Shown in pieces: positions 24,223-32,630 of a DNA stretch of 64,000 bases. Made by a program: the position numbers and the translations under genes. The notes beneath the pieces were generated by a model. It did not search any database and was not told the origin of the DNA. It saw only the letters and a program-made list of their open reading frames with translations. The number at the start of each line of letters is the position of its first letter. The stretch's first letter is position 1. Location: the NCBI RefSeq assembly GCF_938046015.1, contig NZ_CALIXW010000020.1, positions 1-64,000 on the forward strand, given 5' to 3'. The stretch comes from an uncultured Porphyromonas sp. (GTDB taxonomy: Bacteria; Bacteroidota; Bacteroidia; Bacteroidales; Porphyromonadaceae).

Positions 24223-26298
24223 ATGGCCGAGGATCCCACGCTGCTGGACGAGCTGCTCGATACCGAGGGCCTAGCTGGGCGCTCGGAGACAGCCGAGCGG
24301 CTGCTGTGGCCCGCCGAGCTCTTCGATCAGCTCGTAGAGCTTCCTCCCACCCCCATCCTAAGACATGACCCCCGCCCAGGCGTACCCGACAGCGAGCTCA
24401 CGAGCGTCGAGGTACTGCAGCACTATTGGGGCTACGAGGCCTTCCGCCCGCTGCAGCAGGAGATCGTGGAGGCCGTGCTGGCGGGGCGTGATACCCTCGG
24501 GCTGATGCCTACGGGCGGCGGCAAGAGCATTACCTTCCAGGTGCCGGGGCTGATGCTACCGGGGCTGACGCTCGTCGTCACGCCGCTCATCTCGCTCATG
24601 AAGGACCAGGTAGACCGCCTGCGCGCTCAGGGCATACGCGCCGCCGCCATCCACTCGGGCATGGGCCCCGAGCAGATGCAGCATACGCTGGACAACTGTC
24701 TGTGGGGCGGGTACAAGTTCCTCTACATCTCCCCCGAGCGTCTCGCCTCGGCCAGCTTCCTCTCCTGGCTGCAGGAGGCGCGCATCTCGCTGCTGGCCGT
24801 CGACGAGTGCCACTGCATCAGCCAGTGGGGCTATGACTTCCGCCCCTCCTACCTCAATATCCTCGAGCTCAGACGCCTCTATCCCGAGCTGCCCATCCTA
24901 GCCCTCACCGCCACCGCCACCGAGGAGACGATAGGGGAGATCCTCAGCGTGCTGGACTTCCGCCCTGGCTATGCGTTCCTTCGCAAGAGCTTCCTCCGTC
25001 CCCAGCTCTCCTACTCCATACGCCGCTGCGAGGATAAGTCCGCCATGATGCTGCATATCCTCGGGCGTGTCCCTGGCCCCGCCATCCTCTACTGCCGCAA
25101 TAGGGAGCTGACGCGCCAGCTGGCCGAGGAGCTCGATGCCGCGGGTATCAGCGCCACCTACTACCATGCAGGGCTCAGCTACAAGGATAGGGAGCTACGC
25201 CAGGCGCGCTGGATGCGAGGCGAGGTGCGCGTCATGGTCGCGACCAATGCCTTCGGTATGGGGATTGACAAGCCCGACGTGCGTCTGGTGCTGCATCTCA
25301 CCATGCCCTCCTCGCTGGAGGAATACTTCCAGGAGGCAGGCCGTGCGGGGCGTGATGGCGAGCGCGCCTATGCCGTGGCTATCGTCACGAGACGCGATAG
25401 CCAGCTGCTGCAGCGCCGCCTCGAGGACAGCTTCCCCCCCAAGGAATATATCCGCCACTGCTATGACCAGCTGTGCAACTATCTGGAGATCGGCGAGGGC
25501 GAAGGGCTCGGGCGTAGCTACAGCGTGGATGTGGAGCACTTCATCCGCCTCTTCCACATGCGCCCCGTGCAGACCTATCACGCGCTGGAGATCATGCAGC
25601 TGGCGCGCTGGCTACGCTACGAGGAGGACGGGGGACGCTCGCGCCTGATGTTCCTCATCCCCAGCAGCCAGCTCTACCAGCCGCATATCGGCCCCGACAA
25701 GCTGATCCGTGCCATCCTGCGCAGCTATACGGGGCTCTTCTCCAGCTACGTCAGTATCTACGAGCCCGACCTAGCGGAGGCCACGGGCTATACGGTGGAG
25801 GAGATCTACGAGCATCTAGCGCGCCTGGGGCGCATCGGCGTGCTGCACTACATCCCCCAGCGGCAGGTGCCGCGCATCACCTTCCTCGTGCGGCGTGAGG
25901 AGTCACGCCTCCTGCAGATCTCGCCCGAGGCCTATGAGGAGCGCCGCCGTCGTATGGCCGATCGTATCGCCTGCGTGCGCAGCTACATCGAGGCCGAGGA
26001 GACCTGCCGCTCGCGTATGCTGCTGGCTTACTTCGGTGAGGAGGAGGCTGTGCCCTGCGGCTGCTGTGATGTCTGCCTCACCCGCCATCCCTCGGGGCTG
26101 CATCAGTATGTCATCGACGCCTGCCGTGAGACGCTGGAGCGGCTCTTCCTCACCACGGAGCGCCCCAGCCTCCCTGTGGCGGAGCTCGTGGCGAGTCTGC
26201 CTTACCCCGAGCTGGAGGTCTACGAGGCCCTCCGCTACTGGGCCTCTGAGCTGGACGGCCTGGTCCTCGACGGCGCGCACCTCAGACGTGAGGTCTAA
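24223..26298 (+). CDS. recQ: ATP-dependent DNA helicase RecQ
   Basis: A 691-residue 3'-5' DNA helicase. An unusual N-terminal extension of about 60 acidic residues precedes the core. Core motifs: PTGGGKS (Walker A, about 92-98), VDECHCISQWG (motif II), TATATEE (III), and GRAGRDGE (VI). The zinc-binding region has CRSRMLLAYFG then CGCCDVC. The C terminus after the winged-helix region is short and no HRDC domain is recognised. It follows recJ by 8 bp; together they would resect DNA ends. Confidence 0.95.
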   Translation: MAEDPTLLDELLDTEGLAGRSETAERLLWPAELFDQLVELPPTPILRHDPRPGVPDSELTSVEVLQHYWGYEAFRPLQQEIVEAVLAGRDTLGLMPTGGGKSITFQVPGLMLPGLTLVVTPLISLMKDQVDRLRAQGIRAAAIHSGMGPEQMQHTLDNCLWGGYKFLYISPERLASASFLSWLQEARISLLAVDECHCISQWGYDFRPSYLNILELRRLYPELPILALTATATEETIGEILSVLDFRPGYAFLRKSFLRPQLSYSIRRCEDKSAMMLHILGRVPGPAILYCRNRELTRQLAEELDAAGISATYYHAGLSYKDRELRQARWMRGEVRVMVATNAFGMGIDKPDVRLVLHLTMPSSLEEYFQEAGRAGRDGERAYAVAIVTRRDSQLLQRRLEDSFPPKEYIRHCYDQLCNYLEIGEGEGLGRSYSVDVEHFIRLFHMRPVQTYHALEIMQLARWLRYEEDGGRSRLMFLIPSSQLYQPHIGPDKLIRAILRSYTGLFSSYVSIYEPDLAEATGYTVEEIYEHLARLGRIGVLHYIPQRQVPRITFLVRREESRLLQISPEAYEERRRRMADRIACVRSYIEAEETCRSRMLLAYFGEEEAVPCGCCDVCLTRHPSGLHQYVIDACRETLERLFLTTERPSLPVAELVASLPYPELEVYEALRYWASELDGLVLDGAHLRREV

Positions 26299-26409
26299 GG
26301 CCTTCGTTCTGTCAAGAGCAAGGAGCTTTGTCTAAGCCCGCCCGAGCGGCCTCGAGGCCTTGCCGCCCAAGCAAAGCCGTGGCCTACCCACTGCCTTATC
26401 CCAGCTCCG

Positions 26410-26497
26410 TCATCGATACCTCTCAGCGCCCTCACTGCCGTCCCTCACGCCCTTGACTGGCGTCCCTCAGCACGCTGACTGATATCCCTCAGCAGCC
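26410..26497 (-). repeat. 22-bp tandem array, GGATATC class
   Basis: Four 22-bp units starting at 26410, 26432, 26454 and 26476. The last, TGACTGATATCCCTCAGC, is closest to the consensus; the first is diverged. Confidence 0.8.
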
Positions 26498-26696
26498 CTC
26501 CCCTTATTTTTAGATTTGATCACCACCTTGGGCTCAGCCCCAGCGGAGCCGCCTGGGAGCCCTTCGTAGCCGAGTGCCTGCTAGTCTGCGAAGGGTGGCT
26601 AAGTTCTTCAAGGGCAAGCCCTCCCTTTGTCCTCCCTAGAGTGGGCGGAGTGCTCGAAGGTGCTTCGCAGCTCTGCCCTCAAGGCCTCGGGGCATA

Positions 26697-26727
26697 TTGT
26701 AGAGGAGGCGAAATTGTCTTATCTTTG
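26697..26727 (+). promoter_or_regulatory. tRNA-Leu promoter with -33 TTG and -7 TATCTTTG
   Basis: TTG at 26697-26699 and TATCTTTG at 26720-26727, separated by 20 bases: one of the few promoters here with a recognisable -33 element. Predicted start about 15 nt before the tRNA. Confidence 0.7.
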
Positions 26728-26745
26728 CGCTGCCGACAGACCTAT

Positions 26746-26829
26746 GCCCAGATGGCGGAATCGGTAGACGCGTTGGTCTCAAACACCAATGGACGCAAGT
26801 TCGTGCCGGTTCGAGCCCGGCTCTGGGTA
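26746..26829 (+). tRNA. tRNA-Leu (anticodon CAA)
   Basis: An 84-nt class II tRNA: acceptor GCCCAGA/TCTGGGT (one G-U pair), anticodon stem TTGGT/ACCAA around CTCAAAC, so anticodon CAA, an extended variable arm (GGACGCAAGTTCGT) and the T arm CCGGTTCGAGCCCGG. The CCA end is not encoded. Confidence 0.92.
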
Positions 26830-26837
26830 CAGCATAT

Positions 26838-26886
26838 AAGGGAGCGCCCCCCCACACAGCAGATCGTGTGGTGGGGCGCTCCTTTT
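26838..26886. terminator. Bidirectional terminator, tRNA-Leu / porE
   Basis: Stem AGGGAGCGCCCCCC / GGTGGGGCGCTCCTTTT with inner ACACA-TGTGT pairing. T-rich on the tRNA side. Confidence 0.8.
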
Positions 26887-26922
26887 ATCTTGGCTCGTGG
26901 GCAATGGGGTGGGGAAGGCTCC

Positions 26923-28947
26923 TTAGTCCGTCGGCGCCTCGAGGCTCAGCGTGCATTCGGTGCGCCTATTGAGGGCATCGCAGACGGCCTGCTGCTCGGC
27001 AGGGAGCGTGGCGACGAAGCTCGGGCTGAGCTCCTGCCCTAGGGGAAGGAAGGGGTAGCGGCGCTGCTGGCGGGGGCTCACACGGCAGGGGCGGCGGCTC
27101 CCATAGCCTGCGACCTGGAGCCGCTCGGGGGCGATGCCGCGCGAGACAAGGTAGCTGCGCACAGCTGCTGCCCGCTCTCGGGCAAGCGCTTCATTATGCG
27201 CCGCCGTGCCCTGCCTATCGGTATGTGCCTCCACGAGGAGCCTGAGGCGGGGCTGCTCCTCCAGCTGGCGCACGAGGCCATCCAGTACGGGGTAGCTCTC
27301 GGGGAGGATCGTCACGCTGTCCAGTGCGTAGTGCAGCGCCTCGAGGCGTGCGGGCTCCCCCAGCTGGCTCAGCCAGTAGCGGATGCTGTAGCGCTCGCTC
27401 GCCAGGCTGGGATCGGTATGGAGCGCGAGGTGCTGGCTGAGGTAGCCAGGGTGACTGACGTGCATGACGTAGTCGAGGTCGGAGCGCGCGCTGAGGCGGT
27501 AGTAGCCGAGGCTGTCGCTGGTGCAGCGCTGCTCCTGCAGCTGGGGGCTGCGTGCCACGAGACGGATCTCCGCCCCTGGGAGGGCTTCCTCCTCGAGGTC
27601 GTAGATATGCCCCTCGAGGATGAGCTCCACCCGCGGGCGGCTGTAGCGGTAGATGTGGGGATAGCCGCGGCTGTCTCCTCGGCTGGATACGAGGAGCCCC
27701 ACCTCCTCGAGGGGCTGGTCTTCGCGCCAGAGCTCGGGCTGTGGGGCAGGGAGGAGGTCGTAGTCGTCGGCCTCGCTGTTGAGGGGGCGGGGAAGGTGCT
27801 CGACGCGGTAGCTGCCGTCGCTCTGGAGGCGGGCACGGTAGAGGTCGAGGCCTCCGTAGCCTGGGTGTCCGTCGGAGGCGAAGGTAAAGAGGCTATCGCT
27901 GAGGGCTCGGGGGAAGCATTCCTTACCTGGGGTGTTGATCGCCTCGCCGAGGCGTGTGAGCGCGACGACCCGCGTCCCCTCGAGCTCTGCGCGGTAGAGG
28001 TCGAGCCCCGCTCCCGCTCGTGGGGAGGCGAAGAGTAGGCAGCGTCTCGAGGGGCTCAGCGAGGGCTGCTGTATGCTCGGCAGGCTGTCGGCCGAACTCA
28101 GCAGCAGGCCGCGGCGCTCCCAGCTGCCGTCCCTGAGGCGCTCGGCGAGCTCTAGGCGGGTGAGGATGAGGCCGCGCTTCGTGCGCTGCTCACTGCTCAG
28201 CAGGAGCTCTCCCGAGCCAAGGAGCTGGGGACTCAGCAGGCGCTCCTCGGGCTGCTCCACGAGGCCGCGCAGGAGCTGGGGACGCTGCCCCCAGCCCAGC
28301 TGCGGGCTGTACTGGAGCTGGTAGATGCGGTTGGGGAAGTCCCCCGTACGTGGGTCGAGCTTAGGCTGCCCCTTTGCTCCCGCCGCGCTCGTACGCCTGC
28401 TGCTGGCGAAGAGCAGGCTGCGGCCGTCGGGGGAGAAGCTCGGGGTGAGCTCGCTATGCGGACTGCTGAGCTGCGCCAGGGGCTGGATCAGATAGCTGCT
28501 GTCGGGGGCGGTGCGCGCGGCTAGCTGGCTGGAGGCGAGGAGGCGCTGCGCCTTAGCATCCGACTTATCCACCGCTAGAAGCAGCTGTCCCCAGCGGGCG
28601 GCCTCCTCGTAGCGGGCTGTGGATAAGGCAGCCTGCCCTAGCTCGGCGGCGAGGCCGAGGCTGTCGCGCTCGAGGCGCAGCGCCGTGGAGAGGAGGCTGT
28701 AGGCACGCTCGTACTGTCCCAGCACGAGCGAGAGGCGACCCTGCGCCTTAGCATAGCGGGCTCTGAGGGATCGCTCCCGATGGGATAGCCTCTGGTAGAG
28801 CCGCTTGTAGCACTCGAGGGCCTCGGCATAGTCCCCCCGCTGCTCGGCGCGCTCGGCCTCCCTGAGGCGCAGCGCTCTGCAGCTGCTGAGGCAGAGCCCC
28901 ACCAGGAGGGTGAGCAGGACGAGGGCGCTGCGGGGCGCTGCGGACAT
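26923..28947 (-). CDS. porE: PorE-like OmpA-family lipoprotein (type IX secretion)
   Basis: A 674-residue lipoprotein (LSSC, Cys23) with four modules: TPR-like helices (about 25-130, AERAEQRGDYAEALECYKRL), a PD40/WD40-like propeller (about 150-430, LTPSFSPDGRSLLFASSRR, CFPRALSDSLFTFASDGHPGYGGLDLY), a carboxypeptidase-regulatory-like fold (about 445-525, GHIYDLEEEALPGAEIRL) and an OmpA C-terminal domain (about 550-660, EAHTDRQGTAAHNEALARERA) that binds peptidoglycan. This order is that of PorE of P. gingivalis, which links the type IX secretion machinery to peptidoglycan. An ordinary OmpA/PD40 protein is the alternative. It follows queE with a 4-bp gap. Confidence 0.8.
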   Translation of the reverse strand: MSAAPRSALVLLTLLVGLCLSSCRALRLREAERAEQRGDYAEALECYKRLYQRLSHRERSLRARYAKAQGRLSLVLGQYERAYSLLSTALRLERDSLGLAAELGQAALSTARYEEAARWGQLLLAVDKSDAKAQRLLASSQLAARTAPDSSYLIQPLAQLSSPHSELTPSFSPDGRSLLFASSRRTSAAGAKGQPKLDPRTGDFPNRIYQLQYSPQLGWGQRPQLLRGLVEQPEERLLSPQLLGSGELLLSSEQRTKRGLILTRLELAERLRDGSWERRGLLLSSADSLPSIQQPSLSPSRRCLLFASPRAGAGLDLYRAELEGTRVVALTRLGEAINTPGKECFPRALSDSLFTFASDGHPGYGGLDLYRARLQSDGSYRVEHLPRPLNSEADDYDLLPAPQPELWREDQPLEEVGLLVSSRGDSRGYPHIYRYSRPRVELILEGHIYDLEEEALPGAEIRLVARSPQLQEQRCTSDSLGYYRLSARSDLDYVMHVSHPGYLSQHLALHTDPSLASERYSIRYWLSQLGEPARLEALHYALDSVTILPESYPVLDGLVRQLEEQPRLRLLVEAHTDRQGTAAHNEALARERAAAVRSYLVSRGIAPERLQVAGYGSRRPCRVSPRQQRRYPFLPLGQELSPSFVATLPAEQQAVCDALNRRTECTLSLEAPTD

Positions 28948-28951
28948 AAGG

Positions 28952-29545
28952 CTAAGGGATGTGGATAAGCTTGTGCATCTGCAGGCTCAGCTGCCACTCG
29001 GGATGCGCTAGGATGTAGTCGACGCAGAGCTCCACCGCCTCTTTATCCACCTCCTGCTGCGTCTCACCGACGAAGATGGGGCTAAGGAGATAGGCGCCCG
29101 CAGGTGGCAGGTCCTCCACGGCGGGCGGGAGGTCGATGTCGGCTCCGACGGGGAAGCGGAATTCGCCGACCCCCTCGGGGAAGTTGCGCTGCAGGAGTCC
29201 CATGGCCTCCTTCTTCGGGCTGCAGGTGATGTAGTCCAGTCCGCGGGGCGGGCGGCGTGTGCCGTTGGTCTCGATCGACTGATGGTAGCCGAGGGCCTTG
29301 AAGTAGGCCACGACCTCGTCCGTGAGCTGGAGGGTAGGCTCGCCCCCCGTCCAGATGATGCGGCGGCAGGGCCACTGCTTGATGGCTTCGTGGATCGCCT
29401 CGAGGCTCATTTCATGCCCGCTGTCGAACTCGGTGTCGCAGAAGCTGCACCGCAGGTTGCACTTACTGAGGCGGATGAAGATCGAGGGCTTGCCCATGTG
29501 CACGCCCTCGCCCTGCAGGCTGTAGAATATCTCGTTGATGATCAT
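28952..29545 (-). CDS. queE: 7-carboxy-7-deazaguanine synthase QueE
   Basis: Radical SAM enzyme of 197 residues that converts carboxytetrahydropterin to 7-carboxy-7-deazaguanine in queuosine biosynthesis. The N terminus MIINEIFYSLQGEG and the cluster motif CNLRCSFCD (the family's CxxxCxxC form, about residues 30-37) are diagnostic; GGEPTLQ follows. Other queuosine genes (queC, queD, queF) are not in the window. It precedes porE on the same transcript, with only 4 bp between. Confidence 0.95.
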   Translation of the reverse strand: MIINEIFYSLQGEGVHMGKPSIFIRLSKCNLRCSFCDTEFDSGHEMSLEAIHEAIKQWPCRRIIWTGGEPTLQLTDEVVAYFKALGYHQSIETNGTRRPPRGLDYITCSPKKEAMGLLQRNFPEGVGEFRFPVGADIDLPPAVEDLPPAGAYLLSPIFVGETQQEVDKEAVELCVDYILAHPEWQLSLQMHKLIHIP

Positions 29546-29691
29546 GTCTGTCTATATACAATGCGCTGGGGGCTCGTCCCTCAGGCTCGCCCACCCTTGT
29601 ATAGATATAACCCCCGACGTAGACGCTGGTTCTACGCCAGGGGTGTGGTGTGGGGCAGGCAGCCTCGGGGGCGCCGCGTACGAGCCTCAGG

Positions 29692-31356
29692 CTAGCTCAG
29701 TCCCTCGATATGGCCGTCGACCAGGTCGATACGCAGGGCCTGCGGGCTCTTGGGGAGGCCAGGCATGCGCAGCAGTGTCCCCAGCACGAGCACGATCATC
29801 TCGGCGCCCGTGTTGATGACGATGTCGCGTACCTCGAGGTCGAAGTCGCGTACGCTGCCGTAGGCCTTGGGGTCTTCGCTGAAGGAGTACTGCGTCTTGG
29901 CCACACAGATGGGGAAGCGGTCCCAGCCGTGGCGGCTGATGCGCTCCAGCTGGCGGCGGGCCTTGGCGGAGAAGTTGATGCTACGCGCGCCATAGATCTG
30001 CTTGGCCAGGCGCTCGGCCTTCTCCTGGATGCTGAGCTCCAGCGGGTAGGTGAAGCGTAGGGGCTCGGAGGGCTGGCGCTCGATGGTGTCGATGACCAGG
30101 CGTGCGAGCTCCTCGGCGCCCTTGCCTCCTTCGCCGAAGGCCGTGTTGACAGCGAAGCCTACACCTAGCTCTGCGCAGTGCTCTGCTACCAGCGCGATCT
30201 CCTCGTCGGTGTCGGTGGCGAAGCGGTTGAAGGCGACGACGACCGTCTGGCCGAAGCTGCGGAGGTTCTCGATGTGGCGGTCTAGGTTCGCCAGCCCGCG
30301 ACGCACGCCCTCGAGGTTGGGCTCCTTGAGCGCGTCCTCAGCGACCCCGCCGTGCATCTTCAGCCCGCCGAGGGTCGCCACCAGCACCGTCAGCGCAGGG
30401 CTTAGCCCCGCGGCGCGGCACTTGATGTTGTAGAACTTCTCCGCGCCGAGATCGGCGCCGAAGCCCGCCTCCGTGATCGTGTACTCGGAGTGTGCGAGTG
30501 CTAGGCGTGTGGCGAGGATGGAGTTGCAGCCGTGGGCGATATTGGCGAAGGGGCCGCCGTGGATGAAGGCTGGGGTATGCTCGGTGGTCTGCGCGAGGTT
30601 AGGCTTGATGGCGTCCAGCAGCAGCACGGTGATGGCGCCAGCGACGCCGAGATCCCGCACGGTGAAGGGCTCGCCGCTCTTGGTGTAGCCCAGGAGGATG
30701 TTCTCGATGCGGCGTCTGAGATCCTCTAGGCTCGTGGAGAGGCAGAGGATGGCCATGATCTCGGAGGCGGGGGTGATGTCGAAGCCCGACTCTGCGGGGA
30801 TGCCGTTGGCCGAGCCTCCGAGGCCGGTGACGACCTGGCGCAGGGCACGGTCATTGACGTCGAGGACGCGCTTCCACAGGACTTCGCTGAGGCCTTCGGG
30901 ATCGTTGCGGTGCTGGTAGATATAGTTGTCCAGCAGGGCGGTGATCATGTTGTGCGCCGAGGTAATGGCGTGGAAGTCCCCCGTGAAGTGGAGGTTGATC
31001 TTCTCCATGGGCAGCACCTGGGCGTAGCCTCCGCCCGCGGCGCCGCCCTTCTGGCCGAAGCAGGGGCCCAGCGAGGGCTCGCGTAGGGCAACGACGGCGC
31101 GGCGCCCGAGGCGGTTCATCCCCAGGGAGAGCCCTATAGATACGGTGGTCTTGCCGATGCCGGCCTTGGTGGGGGTGATGGCGGTGACGAGGATGAGCTT
31201 ACCCTCGCCCTTGGCCTCCTCTAGGGCCTTGAGGTCTACCTTGGCTAGGTAGCGCCCGTAGTGCTCCAGCTGCTCTAGCGGCAGCCCGACCTGCTGCGCG
31301 ATGCTGTCTATAGGCTGTAGCTCGATGCTACGCGCGATCTCGATATCCGTTTTCAT
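29692..31356 (-). CDS. fhs: Formate-tetrahydrofolate ligase
   Basis: A 554-residue enzyme making 10-formyltetrahydrofolate from formate, ATP and tetrahydrofolate. The P-loop TPTKAGIGKTT (about 62-72), the conserved REPSLGPCFGQKGGAAGGG and NLHFTGDFHAITSAHN are all present, and length is normal. The frame stays open 10 codons upstream, but ATG 31356 (MKTDIEIARS) fits the family and the promoter box at 31399. Formate released by anaerobic pyruvate metabolism would be its source. No partner C1 gene (such as folD) is adjacent. Confidence 0.97.
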   Translation of the reverse strand: MKTDIEIARSIELQPIDSIAQQVGLPLEQLEHYGRYLAKVDLKALEEAKGEGKLILVTAITPTKAGIGKTTVSIGLSLGMNRLGRRAVVALREPSLGPCFGQKGGAAGGGYAQVLPMEKINLHFTGDFHAITSAHNMITALLDNYIYQHRNDPEGLSEVLWKRVLDVNDRALRQVVTGLGGSANGIPAESGFDITPASEIMAILCLSTSLEDLRRRIENILLGYTKSGEPFTVRDLGVAGAITVLLLDAIKPNLAQTTEHTPAFIHGGPFANIAHGCNSILATRLALAHSEYTITEAGFGADLGAEKFYNIKCRAAGLSPALTVLVATLGGLKMHGGVAEDALKEPNLEGVRRGLANLDRHIENLRSFGQTVVVAFNRFATDTDEEIALVAEHCAELGVGFAVNTAFGEGGKGAEELARLVIDTIERQPSEPLRFTYPLELSIQEKAERLAKQIYGARSINFSAKARRQLERISRHGWDRFPICVAKTQYSFSEDPKAYGSVRDFDLEVRDIVINTGAEMIVLVLGTLLRMPGLPKSPQALRIDLVDGHIEGLS

Positions 31357-31398
31357 TGGGTCTGTTTCTTTGCTATTGAGAGGCAATCAATGTAGTCT

Positions 31399-31406
31399 CA
31401 AAATTA
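31399..31406 (-). promoter_or_regulatory. -7 box TAATTTTG for fhs
   Basis: Exact TAnnTTTG match with ~39-nt leader. Confidence 0.65.
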
Positions 31407-31845
31407 GCTAAATCTAGGCAATCCCTCTTGTCGTCCTCGCTGCCCCTTAGCCAGCAGCGCCCTTCGCCTTTCCTTGCGGGAAAGTTCGCCCACTACCTTC
31501 GCCTCTGCTTGGGCTGGGGTGGGGGAGACTGCCTAAGCTACTCCTTAGCTCGCTCCCCACTCGCTTCTGCTTTGCTCCTCAGTCGCTCCCGCTGCGCTCG
31601 AGGCTAGGGCCGCGCTCTTGGACGTGTCTAGGAGAAGCCCACGCGGGGCACTCCTCCTGCGGCTAGGGTGCTAAGTCGTGCAAGGGCGCCCTGCCTCTGG
31701 CACGGGGGTAATAATAAGGTAGGAGGCTCGGCGAAGCAGCCCCTCGGTGCTGTCTGCCCTTAGTCCTTAGCCTCGGCGAAGCAGCCTCTCGGCGTAGCCC
31801 CATAAGGCTCGGGGCGAACTGACAGGCGTCCTTCAGCGCGGGCAC

Positions 31846-31986
31846 AGCTTAGGGGGAGGGAGATTTATTATATAAGAATGCACCGAAAGTAATATAACTT
31901 TCCCTGAGAGGTAATATAACTTTCGGCGCATTCTTATAGTATTTTGCTCGGGATATGATATTACTTTTTTCGCTCCCCCTAGGCCC
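31846..31986. repeat. A+T-rich 22-bp tandem array, TATATTACTTT class, with inverted ends (copy 1)
   Basis: Units begin at 31889, 31911, 31933 and 31955, exactly 22 bp apart; the first two share GTAATATAACTTTC, the fourth has GATATTACTTT. ATAAGAATGCACCGAAAGT (31872-31890) is also an inverted repeat of 31914-31937. The block is flanked by TTAGGGGGAGGG on the left and CTCCCCCTAGG on the right, an inverted pair as in a MITE. Confidence 0.75.
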
Positions 31987-32140
31987 GGACCTCGGCCCCA
32001 GCCTTGTCGCCGCTCGGCGAGGGGCTGGGATGGGCGCTGCAGCAGCCTCGGGGGGCTGGGCTAAGGGGCTGGCGTAGACCTTAGTCCCCCTACTGTAGGG
32101 GCTTTCTCAGAGCGGATGATCGGGGTATGAAGAATTTATA

Positions 32141-32148
32141 TACCTTTG
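32141..32148 (+). promoter_or_regulatory. -7 box TACCTTTG, predicted leaderless
   Basis: Exact TAnnTTTG match ending four bases before ATG 32153. If transcription starts four bases after the box, the mRNA begins one base before the start codon. Confidence 0.6.
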
Positions 32149-32152
32149 CCCT

Positions 32153-32488
32153 ATGATCCAACAAAGGAGAAGGCAACGTATCGCTACCATGCTCTTGACG
32201 CTCTTTGTGAGTCTCCTGGCCATGGTAACCCTGCATGAGGTCAGCCACACGAGTGACCGCGTGCAGCAGACTGCCCTGTCTCATGTCCTGCATGATGGCC
32301 TCCCCCATGTGGATCAACCCGAGTGTAGCCTTTGCCAGCTCATTCATACCCCCTTCCTATCCCTTACGACGCTCCCCACACTGGTAGCCGTCCTCCTCGT
32401 GGTGACGCTGCTGCTGGAGCGTGAGCTGGGTCATAGGCTGCGCTTCACGAGGCTGTGCCAGCAGCTTCGGGCGCCACCTGTCTACTAG
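32153..32488 (+). CDS. Small membrane protein with His cluster and CxxC
   Basis: I do not recognise the family with confidence; it is like small metal-linked proteins of the DUF2946 type. The 111 residues contain an N-terminal hydrophobic segment (MLLTLFVSLLAMVTL, about 13-27), a middle part with HEVSH, HVLHDGLPHVDQPE and CSLC, and a second hydrophobic helix (TTLPTLVAVLLVVTLLL). The His/Cys content suggests metal contact outside the cytoplasm. It is the first gene ahead of a TonB receptor and two His-rich lipoproteins. The start may be ATG 32153 (leaderless) or ATG 32189, which gives a cleaner signal anchor and has AAAGGAG 20 bases upstream. Confidence 0.65.
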   Translation: MIQQRRRQRIATMLLTLFVSLLAMVTLHEVSHTSDRVQQTALSHVLHDGLPHVDQPECSLCQLIHTPFLSLTTLPTLVAVLLVVTLLLERELGHRLRFTRLCQQLRAPPVY

Positions 32489-32501
32489 TTAGCCGAAATC
32501 T

Positions 32502-32519
32502 GACTCCCCCCGGGGAGTC
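32502..32519. promoter_or_regulatory. Short palindrome in the 32488-32631 gap
   Basis: GACTCCCCCCGGGGAGTC, a near-perfect 18-bp dyad between the small gene and the TonB receptor gene. It could attenuate or stabilise the transcript. Confidence 0.4.
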
Positions 32520-32630
32520 GCCATAGTACCCCTCCCAGGTGTGGTACGCACCAGCCCTGCCTTAGGCTGTGCCGCGTCGCCGCGTTGCTCGTAGGGGGTG
32601 CAAGATCTTAACCAATTCATTATCTTCACT

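Larger units (their letters stand above)
26299..26745. other. Intergenic region recQ to tRNA-Leu
   Basis: Holds a 22-bp array (26410-26497) and the tRNA-Leu promoter. No terminator of textbook form was found after recQ. Nothing else supported. Confidence 0.6.
31357..32152. other. Divergent intergenic region with A+T-rich 22-bp array
   Basis: Between fhs (-) and the metal cluster (+). Holds the fhs promoter, one lone GGATATC-class-like unit (about 31818-31840), the A+T-rich array (31889-31976) and the promoter at 32141. The G+C-rich 31440-31850 has no gene. Confidence 0.65.
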
